Below are positions 6,573 through 13,520 of a stretch of 21,862 nucleotides of DNA, piece by piece; within the stretch, counting starts at the first letter, position 1; each line of letters opens with the position of its first letter. The translations under genes were made by a program, and so were the position numbers. Location: contig JAEZZV010000280.1 of assembly GCA_023418375.1 (NCBI GenBank), positions 1 to 21,862 on the forward strand, in the 5' to 3' direction. A model generated the notes under the pieces. It was not told the DNA's origin. It searched no databases and saw only the letters and a list, made by a program, of their open reading frames with translations. This DNA is from Actinomycetes bacterium. Lineage in GTDB: Bacteria > Actinomycetota > Actinomycetes > Actinomycetales > Cellulomonadaceae.

Positions 6573-7574
6573 ATGGACGACCGTGACCTGACCCACCTCC
6601 GGCGCTGCGTCGCGCTCGCGCGCGACGCGTTCGAGGCCGGCGACGAGCCGTTCGGCTCGCTGCTCGTCGGCCCCGACGGCCGCGTGCTCGCGGAGGACCA
6701 CAACCGGGTGGCCGGTGGCGACGCCACGCGCCACCCGGAGCTCGCGCTGGCGCGCTGGGCCGCCGCGCACCTCACGCCCGACGAGCGCGCCGCGTCCACC
6801 GTCTACACCTCCGGCGAGCACTGCCCGATGTGCGCGGCGGCGGCCGGCTGGGTGGGCCTCGGCCGCATCGTCTACGCCGCGTCGGCGGCGCAGCTCACCG
6901 ACTGGCTCACCGAGCTCGGCGCGGCGCCCGCACCCGTGCCGCCGCTCCCGGTCGAGGAGGTGGCGCCGGGCGTCGTCGTCGACGGGCCGGCACCCGAGCT
7001 GACGGCCGAGGTGCGCAAGCTGCACCGCGCCCACCACGCGCGCGGCGGGGTCGTGCCACCCGCCCCGGCACCCGAGGAAGGTCCGACGGCCGTCGTGCAG
7101 CGGCACGTCGCGCTCGTCGCGCACGACAACATGAAGGTCGAGCTGCTGCGCTGGGCGGCGCACAACCGGGACACCCTGGCGCACCACCAGCTCTACGCGA
7201 CCGGCACCACCGGCACGATGCTCGAGTACGAGCTCGGGCTGCCCGTGACGCGCTTCCTCTCCGGCCCGGTCGGCGGCGACCAGCAGATCGGCGCGCGGAT
7301 CGCCGAGGGCGGCATCGACCTGCTGATCTTCTTCTGGGACCCGCTCGAGGCACAGCCGCACGACCCGGACGTCAAGGCGCTGCTGCGGATCAGCTCCGTG
7401 TGGAACGTGCCGACCGCGACGAACCTCGCCTCCGCGGACTACCTCATCTCGTCGCCGCTGTTCGGCGGCGCGTACGAGCGCATGGTGCCCGACCACGGGC
7501 CCCGCGCCTGGGACCCCTCGGCGGGTGCGCCGGCCACGGGCAACGCGCGGTCCGGGGGCGGGCCGGCGGCGTGA
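6573..7574 (+). CDS. Fusion: CDA/TadA-fold zinc deaminase + methylglyoxal synthase
   Basis: This single 333-residue frame joins two enzyme folds. Residues 1-115 are a CDA/TadA-fold deaminase: GDEPFGSLLV, HPE (zinc ligand His54, general acid/base Glu56) and GEHCPMCAAA (zinc ligands Cys84 and Cys87). This resembles guanine and nucleoside deaminases more than tRNA-editing TadA. After a proline-rich linker (about 115-175), residues 178-308 are a complete methylglyoxal synthase, converting dihydroxyacetone phosphate to methylglyoxal and phosphate. Against the E. coli enzyme it keeps AHD-x-x-K (His184, Asp185, Lys188), TGTT (210-213), SGPVGGDQQIG with catalytic Asp236, FFWDPL with Asp256, and His263/Asp266. 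Stand-alone synthases have about 150 residues. The frame is unbroken across the junction and GGGAGG precedes the ATG. The deaminase substrate is unknown. Confidence 0.9.
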   Translation: MDDRDLTHLRRCVALARDAFEAGDEPFGSLLVGPDGRVLAEDHNRVAGGDATRHPELALARWAAAHLTPDERAASTVYTSGEHCPMCAAAAGWVGLGRIVYAASAAQLTDWLTELGAAPAPVPPLPVEEVAPGVVVDGPAPELTAEVRKLHRAHHARGGVVPPAPAPEEGPTAVVQRHVALVAHDNMKVELLRWAAHNRDTLAHHQLYATGTTGTMLEYELGLPVTRFLSGPVGGDQQIGARIAEGGIDLLIFFWDPLEAQPHDPDVKALLRISSVWNVPTATNLASADYLISSPLFGGAYERMVPDHGPRAWDPSAGAPATGNARSGGGPAA

Positions 7575-7577
7575 GGC

Positions 7578-8429
7578 TCAGCCGGTCGCGCGGACCAGCT
7601 CGGACTCGATGACGGCCACGAACGTCTCGAGCTCCTGCGCGCCCGCGATCGGGTAGCCGTTGATGAGGAAGGCCGGCGTGCCCGTCACGCCGAGCGCCGC
7701 GCCCTGCTGGGTGTCGGCGTCGACGGCGGCCACGACCTCGGCCGACGCGCGGTCCACGTCGAACCGGGCGACGTCGAGGCCCAGGTCGGTCGCGACGGCG
7801 CGCAGGTAGTCGTCGCCCATGGTCTGCACCGCCTGGTTGTCGGCGAAGACCCTGTCGTGGAACTCCCAGAACGCGCCCTGCGCACCCGCGGCGCGCGCCG
7901 CCGCCGCGATGGCCGGCGACTGCTCGGTGACGCGCGGGAAGTCCCGCCACTCGATGCGCAGCGTGCCGTCGGTGACGTAGTCCGCCAGCGCCGGGGCGGT
8001 CTCCACGGCGAACCGCGCGCAGTAGCCGCAGCGGAAGTCCGCCCACATGACCATGACGACGGGCGCGTCGACGGCGCCGATCGCCGTCGGGTCGGTCGGG
8101 TCGCGGCGGACGATCTCCGCGAAGACCGCGTCGCGCTGCGCCTGGAGCTCCGCGTCGGAGGCGGCGTCGGCGGTGGGCGTCGCGGCCGCCTCGGTGGGCG
8201 TCGCCTCGGCCGTGGGCGTCACCGCGGGGGGCGCGCCGGCGTCCGGGGCAGCCCCGTCGTCGTCGTCCGGCAGCAGGAGCACCAGGCCGACGAGCACCAG
8301 GAGGAGGACGCCGAGCGCACCGAGGACGACCGCCCGGCGGCTGCCCGGCGGCTGCGAGGGCCGCAGGAGGGGCGCGGGGTGGTCGGTCCCGGCCACGGGG
8401 GGCGGGACGTCGGGCGTGGGGGTGGACAT
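7578..8429 (-). CDS. Membrane-anchored DsbA-like thiol:disulfide oxidoreductase
   Basis: This is a 283-residue thioredoxin-fold protein likely acting outside the membrane on disulfide formation or isomerisation. A proline-rich cytosolic start (1-30) and one transmembrane segment (about 32-53, AVVLGALGVLLLVLVGLVLL) are followed by an acidic and Ala/Thr/Pro-rich spacer (54-95). The DsbA domain (about 100-283) has the active site FRCGYC (Cys134, Cys137), WRDFPRV, a helical insertion with FWEFHDRVFADNQ, and the cis-proline motif GTPAFLINGYPI (Pro252). The C-x-x-C pair GY and layout resemble actinobacterial DsbA/BdbD relatives. The ATG at 8429 has AGGAGG upstream. It converges on the deaminase-synthase gene with only three bases between stop codons and is divergent from the winged-helix gene. 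Confidence 0.93.
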   Translation of the reverse strand: MSTPTPDVPPPVAGTDHPAPLLRPSQPPGSRRAVVLGALGVLLLVLVGLVLLLPDDDDGAAPDAGAPPAVTPTAEATPTEAAATPTADAASDAELQAQRDAVFAEIVRRDPTDPTAIGAVDAPVVMVMWADFRCGYCARFAVETAPALADYVTDGTLRIEWRDFPRVTEQSPAIAAAARAAGAQGAFWEFHDRVFADNQAVQTMGDDYLRAVATDLGLDVARFDVDRASAEVVAAVDADTQQGAALGVTGTPAFLINGYPIAGAQELETFVAVIESELVRATG

Positions 8430-8531
8430 GCGTGGGCCTCCTGTGCGACGCCCGGTGGGCGGTCCTCGGACACTACCGCTCGCCGCGGTCCCCCCGGCGC
8501 GGGCGTCGGCGGCCGCTGGTTGACTCGGCCC

Positions 8532-9599
8532 ATGGAGCCCACCCGCGACGACGTCGCGCTGCTGCGCCTGGTCGCCCAGCGCCTGGTCGGACCGTCGATG
8601 CCCGGACCGGTCGACGTCGTCCGGCACCTGGCGGCCGTGCAGGCCCAGGACGAGGGCGGGGCGCTCGCCTCGGTGGCGCTGCGCTGCGGCGGCACCCGCG
8701 ACGACGTGCGGGCGGCCTTCGACGCTGGGTACCTCGCGAGGTCGTGGCCGATGCGCGGCACGCTGCACACGGTCCCCGCCCAGGACCTGCCCTGGATGGT
8801 CGAGCTCACGACGGTCCGCCCGCGCGCCGCCTCCGCGAAGCGGCGCTGGCAGCTCGACCTCGACGAGGACGACGTCGTGCGCGCCCGGAGCCTGGCCGAG
8901 GCGGCGCTCACCGGGACCGCGTTGACCCGGACCGAGCTCCTGGCCGTCTGGGAGGGTGCGGGCCTCGCGCCGGCGAACGGGCGGGGCTACCACCTCATCG
9001 CCGAGCTGGCCCAGCGCGGCGTGCTCTGCCTGGGCCCGTACCGCGGGACCGAGCAGTGCTTCGTGCTGGTCGCCGAGCACGTGCCCGCACCCCGGCGGCT
9101 CGACCGCGAGGAGGCGCTGGCCGAGCTGGCGCTGCGGTTCCTCACCGGCCACGGGCCGGCCACGGCGGCGGACCTGGCACGGTGGGGGTCGCTGTCGCTC
9201 GGCGAGGCCCGCCGGGGCATCGCCGCGGTGCGCGACCGGCTGACGGCGATCGAGGTGGACGACACCGAGCACCTGCTCGCGCCGGAGACGCTCGCCGCCT
9301 ACGACGCCCTGCGCGCCACGGCCCGACGCGCGGTGCTGCTGCTCCCGGGCTTCGACGAGCTGATCCTCGGCTATGCCGACCGCACCGCGACGCTCGCGAC
9401 CGAGCACGCCGACCGCGTGGTGCCGGGCGGCAACGGCGTGTTCCGCCCGACCCTCGTCGTGGGCGGGCGCGCCGTGGGCGTGTGGCGCACGGCCGGCAGC
9501 GGCCGCAACCGCCGGTTCGAGGTGGACCCGTTCGACGACCGCGGGCTCGACCAGCGGGTGCTCGCGACGGCCGAGAGGCGCTGGGCCGCGTTCCCGTAG
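8532..9599 (+). CDS. Winged-helix DNA glycosylase-like protein (AlkX/AlkZ, HTH_42 family)
   Basis: 355-residue member of the HTH_42 superfamily, which includes E. coli AlkX (YcaQ) and Streptomyces AlkZ, glycosylases that unhook interstrand crosslinks and remove bulky alkyl lesions. Residues 36-39 read VQAQ, placing Gln37 and Gln39 as in the catalytic Q-x-Q motif of AlkX. Other family blocks are SWPMRGTLHTV (about 73-83), a tandem winged-helix core, LLLPGFDELILGY and NGVFRPTLVVGGRAVGVW near the end. The ATG at 8532 was chosen because conserved sequence starts within ten residues; no good Shine-Dalgarno precedes it. Whether it acts on crosslinks or on a cell-specific metabolite adduct cannot be read from sequence. 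Confidence 0.85.
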   Translation: MEPTRDDVALLRLVAQRLVGPSMPGPVDVVRHLAAVQAQDEGGALASVALRCGGTRDDVRAAFDAGYLARSWPMRGTLHTVPAQDLPWMVELTTVRPRAASAKRRWQLDLDEDDVVRARSLAEAALTGTALTRTELLAVWEGAGLAPANGRGYHLIAELAQRGVLCLGPYRGTEQCFVLVAEHVPAPRRLDREEALAELALRFLTGHGPATAADLARWGSLSLGEARRGIAAVRDRLTAIEVDDTEHLLAPETLAAYDALRATARRAVLLLPGFDELILGYADRTATLATEHADRVVPGGNGVFRPTLVVGGRAVGVWRTAGSGRNRRFEVDPFDDRGLDQRVLATAERRWAAFP

Positions 9600-9630
9600 G
9601 CCGGCCGGGTGGCCGGGTCCCGCGGCATCG

Positions 9631-9654
9631 GGCACCGGCGCGTCGCCGGGCGCC
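9631..9654. terminator. Possible bidirectional terminator hairpin
   Basis: CCGGCG (9635-9640), loop CGT, CGCCGG (9644-9649), extended after a small internal loop by GGC (9631-9633) and GCC (9652-9654). It lies between the convergent ends of the winged-helix gene and the transporter gene. There is no T-tract on either side. Confidence 0.4.
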
Positions 9655-9656
9655 GT

Positions 9657-11237
9657 TCAGAGACCGACGAGCACCTGCACCAGCAGGATCTTCACGATGA
9701 TCCCGAGCGCGAACAGAGCGGCGTAGCCGGCCTCGACGCGCTCGTCGGTGACCCGCGACGCCGCGTAGGCCAGGACCGCGGGCTGGCCGACCAGGCCGGC
9801 GAGCGCTCCCGCCGCGCGCGGCGCGCTGACCCCCACGAGCCGGGCGCCCAGCACCATCGCCACGGCCGCCACCCCCACGACGGCGATACCCACGGCGCCG
9901 GCGCGCACGCCCGTCGCCGTGAACGCCTGCGACGCGAACGCCTGCCCGGACGCGAGGCCCACGGCGGCGAGGAAGAACAGCAGGCCGAGCTGGCGGATCG
10001 TGAGGTTCGCCGCCCGCGGCAGCACCCACACGGCACGGCCGGTGCGCTCGAGCCGGCCGAGCACCATGCCGACGAGCAGCGGCCCCGCCGCCGAACCCAG
10101 GGCGAACGACGTCCCGCCGGGCAGCGGGATGGTGACGAGGCCCAGGAGCAGGCCCATGGCCATCCCGGCGCCCACGGTCACCGCGTCGATCTCCGACACG
10201 CGCCGCTCGGAGTCCCCGAGGAAGGCCGAGACGGCGTCGAGCTCCTCGCGCGGGACCACGGCGAGCACGCGGTCGCCGAGCTCGAGCGTGAGGTCGTCGC
10301 GCGCGAGCAGGTCGAGGTCACCGCGCCGCACCCGCGTGATGACCCCGCCGAAGCGCCCGGGGATGTCCAGCTCGGCGATCGACCGCCCCGCCACCCGCCG
10401 GTCCGACACGACGAAGCGGCGGTTGTCCACCGCGCTGCGGTCGTGCGCCAGGTGCTCGTCCACGAGCTGTCCCAGGTGCCCGACGGCGTCGTGCACCGCG
10501 GCCTGGGGACCCACCACGACCACGCGGTCCCCCGGGCGCAGCCGCTCGTCGGGCCGGATCACCCGGGTGCGCTCGTCGCGCGCCAGGTAGGACATGCGGA
10601 CCTCGCCGGCCGCGAAGCCGGGCACGTCGGCGATCGCAGTCTCCCGGTCCACCAGCGCCGTCACGGCGACGAGCCCCACCCCCGCCGCGGGCGACGGGTC
10701 GCGTCGCGCGGGCCACCGGCGCCCGACCACCACGGCGACGACGACGATCGCCACCGTCACCCCGAGCGGGTAGGCGAGCGCGTAGCCGACGGCGGGCTGG
10801 TCCGAGCCGTCGGCAGCGGCAGTCGCGGCCGCGAGGGCCGGCGTCGAGGTGAGCGCGCCCGTGAACACGCCGGCGGACAGGTGCCCGGACAGGCCGGCGG
10901 CCGGCCCGAGCAGGGCGGCCGCCCCGGCGGCGAGCGCGAGCACGCCGAGAGCCACGGACATCAGCGGGAGCTGTCGGCGCAGGTCGCGGAAGAACGTGCT
11001 GCCGGCCGCGAGCCCGACGGTGTAGACGAACAGCGCCAGCCCGAGGGTCTGCACCAGGCCGAGGCCCTCGCCGAGCCGCTCGTCGAACGCGCCGAACGCG
11101 AGCCCGACGAACAGCGCACCGGCCGCGCCGAACCGCACCGGGCCGAACGGCACGGCGCCGAGCGCGGTGCCCAGGGCGACGACGACGAAGATCGTGAGCA
11201 GGGGTGACGCGGCGAGCACGTCGAGCACGGCGTCCAT
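9657..11237 (-). CDS. YidE/AspT-type membrane transporter with two TrkA-C domains
   Basis: This 526-residue integral membrane protein belongs to the AspT/YidE/YbjL family (aspartate:alanine exchanger family; most members of unknown substrate). An N-terminal membrane half (1-172, about five segments) carries GVFTGALTSTPAL (123-135), the family's duplicated motif. A cytosolic middle (about 180-345) holds two TrkA-C domains: one at about 190-255 with LRPGDRVVVVGP, one at about 272-342 with LTLELGDRVLAVVP. A second membrane half (about 352-526) carries RQLGLLFFLAAVGLASGQAF and a second, weaker copy of the motif (GALAGLVGQPAVLAYA). TrkA-C domains usually bind small ligands or nucleotides. It begins 33 bases after the GH5 gene on the same strand, so co-transcription is possible. 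Substrate unknown. Confidence 0.88.
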   Translation of the reverse strand: MDAVLDVLAASPLLTIFVVVALGTALGAVPFGPVRFGAAGALFVGLAFGAFDERLGEGLGLVQTLGLALFVYTVGLAAGSTFFRDLRRQLPLMSVALGVLALAAGAAALLGPAAGLSGHLSAGVFTGALTSTPALAAATAAADGSDQPAVGYALAYPLGVTVAIVVVAVVVGRRWPARRDPSPAAGVGLVAVTALVDRETAIADVPGFAAGEVRMSYLARDERTRVIRPDERLRPGDRVVVVGPQAAVHDAVGHLGQLVDEHLAHDRSAVDNRRFVVSDRRVAGRSIAELDIPGRFGGVITRVRRGDLDLLARDDLTLELGDRVLAVVPREELDAVSAFLGDSERRVSEIDAVTVGAGMAMGLLLGLVTIPLPGGTSFALGSAAGPLLVGMVLGRLERTGRAVWVLPRAANLTIRQLGLLFFLAAVGLASGQAFASQAFTATGVRAGAVGIAVVGVAAVAMVLGARLVGVSAPRAAGALAGLVGQPAVLAYAASRVTDERVEAGYAALFALGIIVKILLVQVLVGL

Positions 11238-11270
11238 CTACAGGCTCCTGCGGTGGTCCACGCGACGACG

Positions 11271-12371
11271 CTAGTCCCGCGCGAGCTCGGCGAGGACGAA
11301 CGCCCCCCAGCCGGTCGGCTCGCCCAGGCTGCCGCTCCGGCCGCCGTCGTCGCCGGTCCCGGTGAACATCGAGGGGTCCCAGCTGTCGTCCCACCAGCAC
11401 GCGACCCAGCCGGAGGCCCCCTCCTGGTCGAGTGCCCGGAGCAAGGGGCGGGCGTACCCCGCGGCGTCGCCGGCGAGGTAGGCCGGGCCGTCGGCGCGGT
11501 TCTCGTCCTGGTAGCCCCACTCCGTGAGCAGCAGCGGGTAGCGGTCGGTGACGTCGCCGAACCAGGACTGCCAGAAGGCGCGGGCGTGGCCGGGGTAGAC
11601 GTGCGTGGCGTAGACGACCTGGTCGTCGTCGACGCCGCCGTCGGCCAGCCAGGAGAGGTCGCGCGCGTAGTCCGTGCCGCCGACGATCACGGGCTGGGTG
11701 GCGCCCTGCCCGCGGACGAGCGCTGTGAGGTCGTCCGCCACGTCGCGCCAGTCGTCCGCGGCGATCCCCTGCGGCTCGTTGACGAGCTCGAACAGCACGT
11801 GCGGGGCATTCGCGAAGTGCGCGGCGACGGCCGTCCAGAAGGCGCGGGTCTCGTCGAGGTCGGCGGCGAACAGGTCGGGGTCGTCGGGGGCCGTGCCCGT
11901 GGCGACGTCGCCGATGACGTGCCAGTCCAGGATGACGTACAGGTCCTCCTCGCCGGCCCATCGGGCGATCGGGTCGAGGTAGCGCCACAGGTAGTCGTGG
12001 TCGTCGGCCCAGTTCCCGGGGTGTACGGGCACGCGCACGACGTTCGCCCCGGCGGCCGCGACGTCGGCCACGAGGTCGCGGTCGAAGCGGCCGTCGGCCG
12101 CGAGCGTCGCCGGGTCGGGGACCATGACGCCGCGCAGCCGGACGACGTCGCCGTCGGCCGTCAGCAGCGTCGGGCCGTCCGTGTGCAGCGGGGGAACGTC
12201 GATGCCGGCGGGGTCGAACGAGGCGGTGTGCCGGACGGGCAGCTGGAGGGTGAACTGGCCGCCGCGGCCGGCGACGAGTGCCGCGACGCCCAGGAGCACC
12301 ACCACGACCACCGCGCCGACCACGACCGACAGGGTGATGGCGAGCCTCGCGCCCACCCCGACCTTGCGCAC
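11271..12371 (-). CDS. Membrane-anchored or secreted GH5 glycoside hydrolase (cellulase family)
   Basis: Retaining glycosidase of clan GH-A, probably acting on beta-1,4-glucan or beta-mannan outside the cell. It has 366 residues from a GTG start. An N-terminal hydrophobic segment (about 10-34, no clear signal peptidase or lipobox site) suggests a signal anchor. The catalytic barrel (about 65-360) shows VVRVPVHPGNW, ILDWH at strand 4, LFELVNEP with acid/base Glu199, HVYPGH after strand 6, LLLTEWGYQ with nucleophile Glu284, and WVACWWDDSWDPSMF with the platform tryptophans. There is no carbohydrate-binding module. The start is set by a GGGGAGG site and because the hydrophobic segment follows immediately. 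GH5 is multi-specific, so cellulase versus mannanase or exo-glucanase is open. Confidence 0.9.
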   Translation of the reverse strand: MRKVGVGARLAITLSVVVGAVVVVVLLGVAALVAGRGGQFTLQLPVRHTASFDPAGIDVPPLHTDGPTLLTADGDVVRLRGVMVPDPATLAADGRFDRDLVADVAAAGANVVRVPVHPGNWADDHDYLWRYLDPIARWAGEEDLYVILDWHVIGDVATGTAPDDPDLFAADLDETRAFWTAVAAHFANAPHVLFELVNEPQGIAADDWRDVADDLTALVRGQGATQPVIVGGTDYARDLSWLADGGVDDDQVVYATHVYPGHARAFWQSWFGDVTDRYPLLLTEWGYQDENRADGPAYLAGDAAGYARPLLRALDQEGASGWVACWWDDSWDPSMFTGTGDDGGRSGSLGEPTGWGAFVLAELARD

Positions 12372-12375
12372 CGGA

Positions 12376-12382
12376 CCTCCCC
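12376..12382 (-). promoter_or_regulatory. Ribosome binding site fixing the GH5 start
   Basis: GGGGAGG on the minus strand, four bases before the GTG at 12371. It selects this GTG over frames extending upstream into the divergent region, where translated sequence resembles nothing recognisable. Confidence 0.7.
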
Positions 12383-12489
12383 GCGGCAGCGTAGCCACCG
12401 ACGGGGACGCCCGCGGTCCGGCTCGGCTCCGCGTGACGAGCTGGCGGCCCCTTGCGGCAATTTCCCTGGTCAGCCGCCCAGGCGCGACC

Positions 12490-12503
12490 GGGACAAAGGT
12501 CCG
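12490..12503. promoter_or_regulatory. DosR/DevR-box-like imperfect palindrome
   Basis: GGGAC, four bases, GTCCG, resembling the half-site arrangement of the mycobacterial DosR box (GGGAC-N4-GTCCC), with one arm base and the spacer differing. It lies 64 bp before the short-chain dehydrogenase start and 119 bp before the GH5 start. One weak motif in a GC-rich genome is thin evidence. Confidence 0.25.
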
Positions 12504-12566
12504 ATGTCGCCCCGGCACCTCCTCCCTACGGTCGTGATCAAGGTCGTTTCTCGACGAGGAGGAACC

Positions 12567-13340
12567 ATGCGCACCGTCGTCATCACAGGCTCGGCGTCCG
12601 GCATCGGCAAGGCCCTCACGGAGCTGCTCACCGCGCGAGGGGACCGGGTGATCGGCGTCGACCTCCACGACGCCGACGTGACCGTCGACCTGACCACGGC
12701 CGACGGGCGTGCCGGGATGGTCGACCAGGTGCGCGAGCTGTCCGGCGGCACCATCGACGCCGTCGTCGCGAACGCGGGGCTGGCGGGCGGCACCCCGGCC
12801 ACGGTGGCCGTGAACTACTTCGGCGCCCTGGCCACGCTCGAGGGGCTGCGCCCGCTGCTCGCCGGCTCGGAGGCTCCGCGCGCCGCCGTGACCTGCTCGA
12901 TGGCGAGCCTCATGCAGACCGACGCCGAGCTCGTCGAGGCGATGCTCGCGGGCGACGAACCCGGCGCCCTCGCCCGCGCCCAGCACGTCGCCGACGTGGG
13001 CATGGCGACCATGATCTACAGCAGCTCCAAGGCCGCCCTGGCCCGGTGGCTCCGCCGGACCGCGCCGACGCCGGAGTGGGCCGGGGCGGGGATCCCGCTA
13101 AACGCGATCGGCCCCGGCATCGTCGAGACCGCGATGACGGCGGACCTGCTCGCCACCCCGGAGCAGCGCGCGGCGATGGCGACCGTGGTGCCGATGCCGC
13201 TCAACGGGTACATGGGGCCGGACGCCCCGGCCGAGCTTCTCGCGTGGCTGATCAGCCCGGCCAACACCCACGTGTGCGGCCAGGTCGTGTTCATCGACGG
13301 CGGCAGCGACGTCGTCATCCGCGGCGACTCGACCTGGTGA
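12567..13340 (+). CDS. Short-chain dehydrogenase/reductase, HsdA-like
   Basis: NAD(P)-dependent oxidoreductase of 257 residues. The Rossmann glycine motif is TGSASGIG (7-14), with Asp32 at the end of strand 2 suggesting NAD preference. NAG is at 69-71, catalytic Ser in CSMASL (about 111-114), and YSSSK places Tyr151 and Lys155. The C-terminal cofactor-binding loop reads NAIGPGIVETAMT. A short strand 3 region and the VAVNYFGAL block recall 3-alpha-hydroxysteroid dehydrogenase/carbonyl reductases, but the substrate cannot be assigned. A strong GAGGAGGA site precedes the ATG. It is divergent from GH5 and ends before the repeat-rich region upstream of the ABC exporter. Confidence 0.9.
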   Translation: MRTVVITGSASGIGKALTELLTARGDRVIGVDLHDADVTVDLTTADGRAGMVDQVRELSGGTIDAVVANAGLAGGTPATVAVNYFGALATLEGLRPLLAGSEAPRAAVTCSMASLMQTDAELVEAMLAGDEPGALARAQHVADVGMATMIYSSSKAALARWLRRTAPTPEWAGAGIPLNAIGPGIVETAMTADLLATPEQRAAMATVVPMPLNGYMGPDAPAELLAWLISPANTHVCGQVVFIDGGSDVVIRGDSTW

Positions 13341-13353
13341 CCCGCCGCCCCTG

Positions 13354-13424
13354 CTCGAGTGGAACGAAACCGCCGTGATCCGACCCCGAGTGGAACGTTG
13401 TGCTCCAGTTTCGTTCCACTCGAG
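13354..13424. repeat. 17-bp perfect inverted repeat with a third copy of its core
   Basis: CTCGAGTGGAACGAAAC at 13354-13370 and its exact complement at 13408-13424, enclosing 37 bases. The core CGAGTGGAACG occurs three times: direct at 13356-13366, direct at 13387-13397 and inverted at 13412-13422. The first two copies start 31 bp apart, close to three helical turns. This suits a multi-site operator of the downstream ABC operon, or a looped terminator of the dehydrogenase gene. No transposase or short open frame accompanies it. Confidence 0.75.
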
Positions 13425-13445
13425 GGCGGCTGGGGGCGGAAGTGG

Positions 13446-13473
13446 TTGCGCTCCCGGGAACTCGCGATATAAC
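13446..13473 (+). promoter_or_regulatory. Candidate housekeeping promoter of the ABC exporter operon
   Basis: TTGCGC (13446-13451), 16 bases, TATAAC (13468-13473). The downstream element matches TATAAT at five of six positions and stands out in this GC-rich context. It lies inside the left arm of the 41-bp palindrome, so a protein bound there would block polymerase. Confidence 0.5.
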
Positions 13474-13502
13474 GTGTCTGCCGCAGACGCGTTATATCTC
13501 GA
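13462..13502. promoter_or_regulatory. 41-bp near-perfect palindrome, candidate operator
   Basis: Two 20-bp arms (13462-13481 and 13483-13502) around a single centre base, complementary at 18 of 20 positions (mismatches 13465/13499 and 13475/13489). The outer half-sites GATATAACG and CGTTATATC form an AT-rich island; the inner parts GTCTGC and GCAGAC are also paired. It overlaps the predicted -10 element and ends 18 bases before the ATPase start. The form is typical of operators for dimeric or tetrameric repressors (TetR, PadR or GntR type) of drug exporters, but no such gene is adjacent. Confidence 0.8.
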
Positions 13503-13520
13503 TCCTGAGCGGAGAAGCCC

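Noticed and set aside
7578..9635. 685-codon minus-strand frame extending the DsbA-like gene upstream
   Set aside because: The part above 8429 is antisense to the winged-helix gene and resembles nothing; a good ribosome site and the transmembrane segment mark the real start at 8429.
12501..12507. CCGATGT before the dehydrogenase as a fourth sigma-28 promoter
   Set aside because: The bases 16 upstream (12480-12484) read AGGCG, with no resemblance to CTCAC, GTAAC or CTAAA.
13354..13502. Inverted repeats as insertion sequence ends or a CRISPR fragment
   Set aside because: No transposase, no target duplication, and the three core copies are unevenly placed and in mixed orientation with no spacers. 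Their position directly before an operon suits control elements better.
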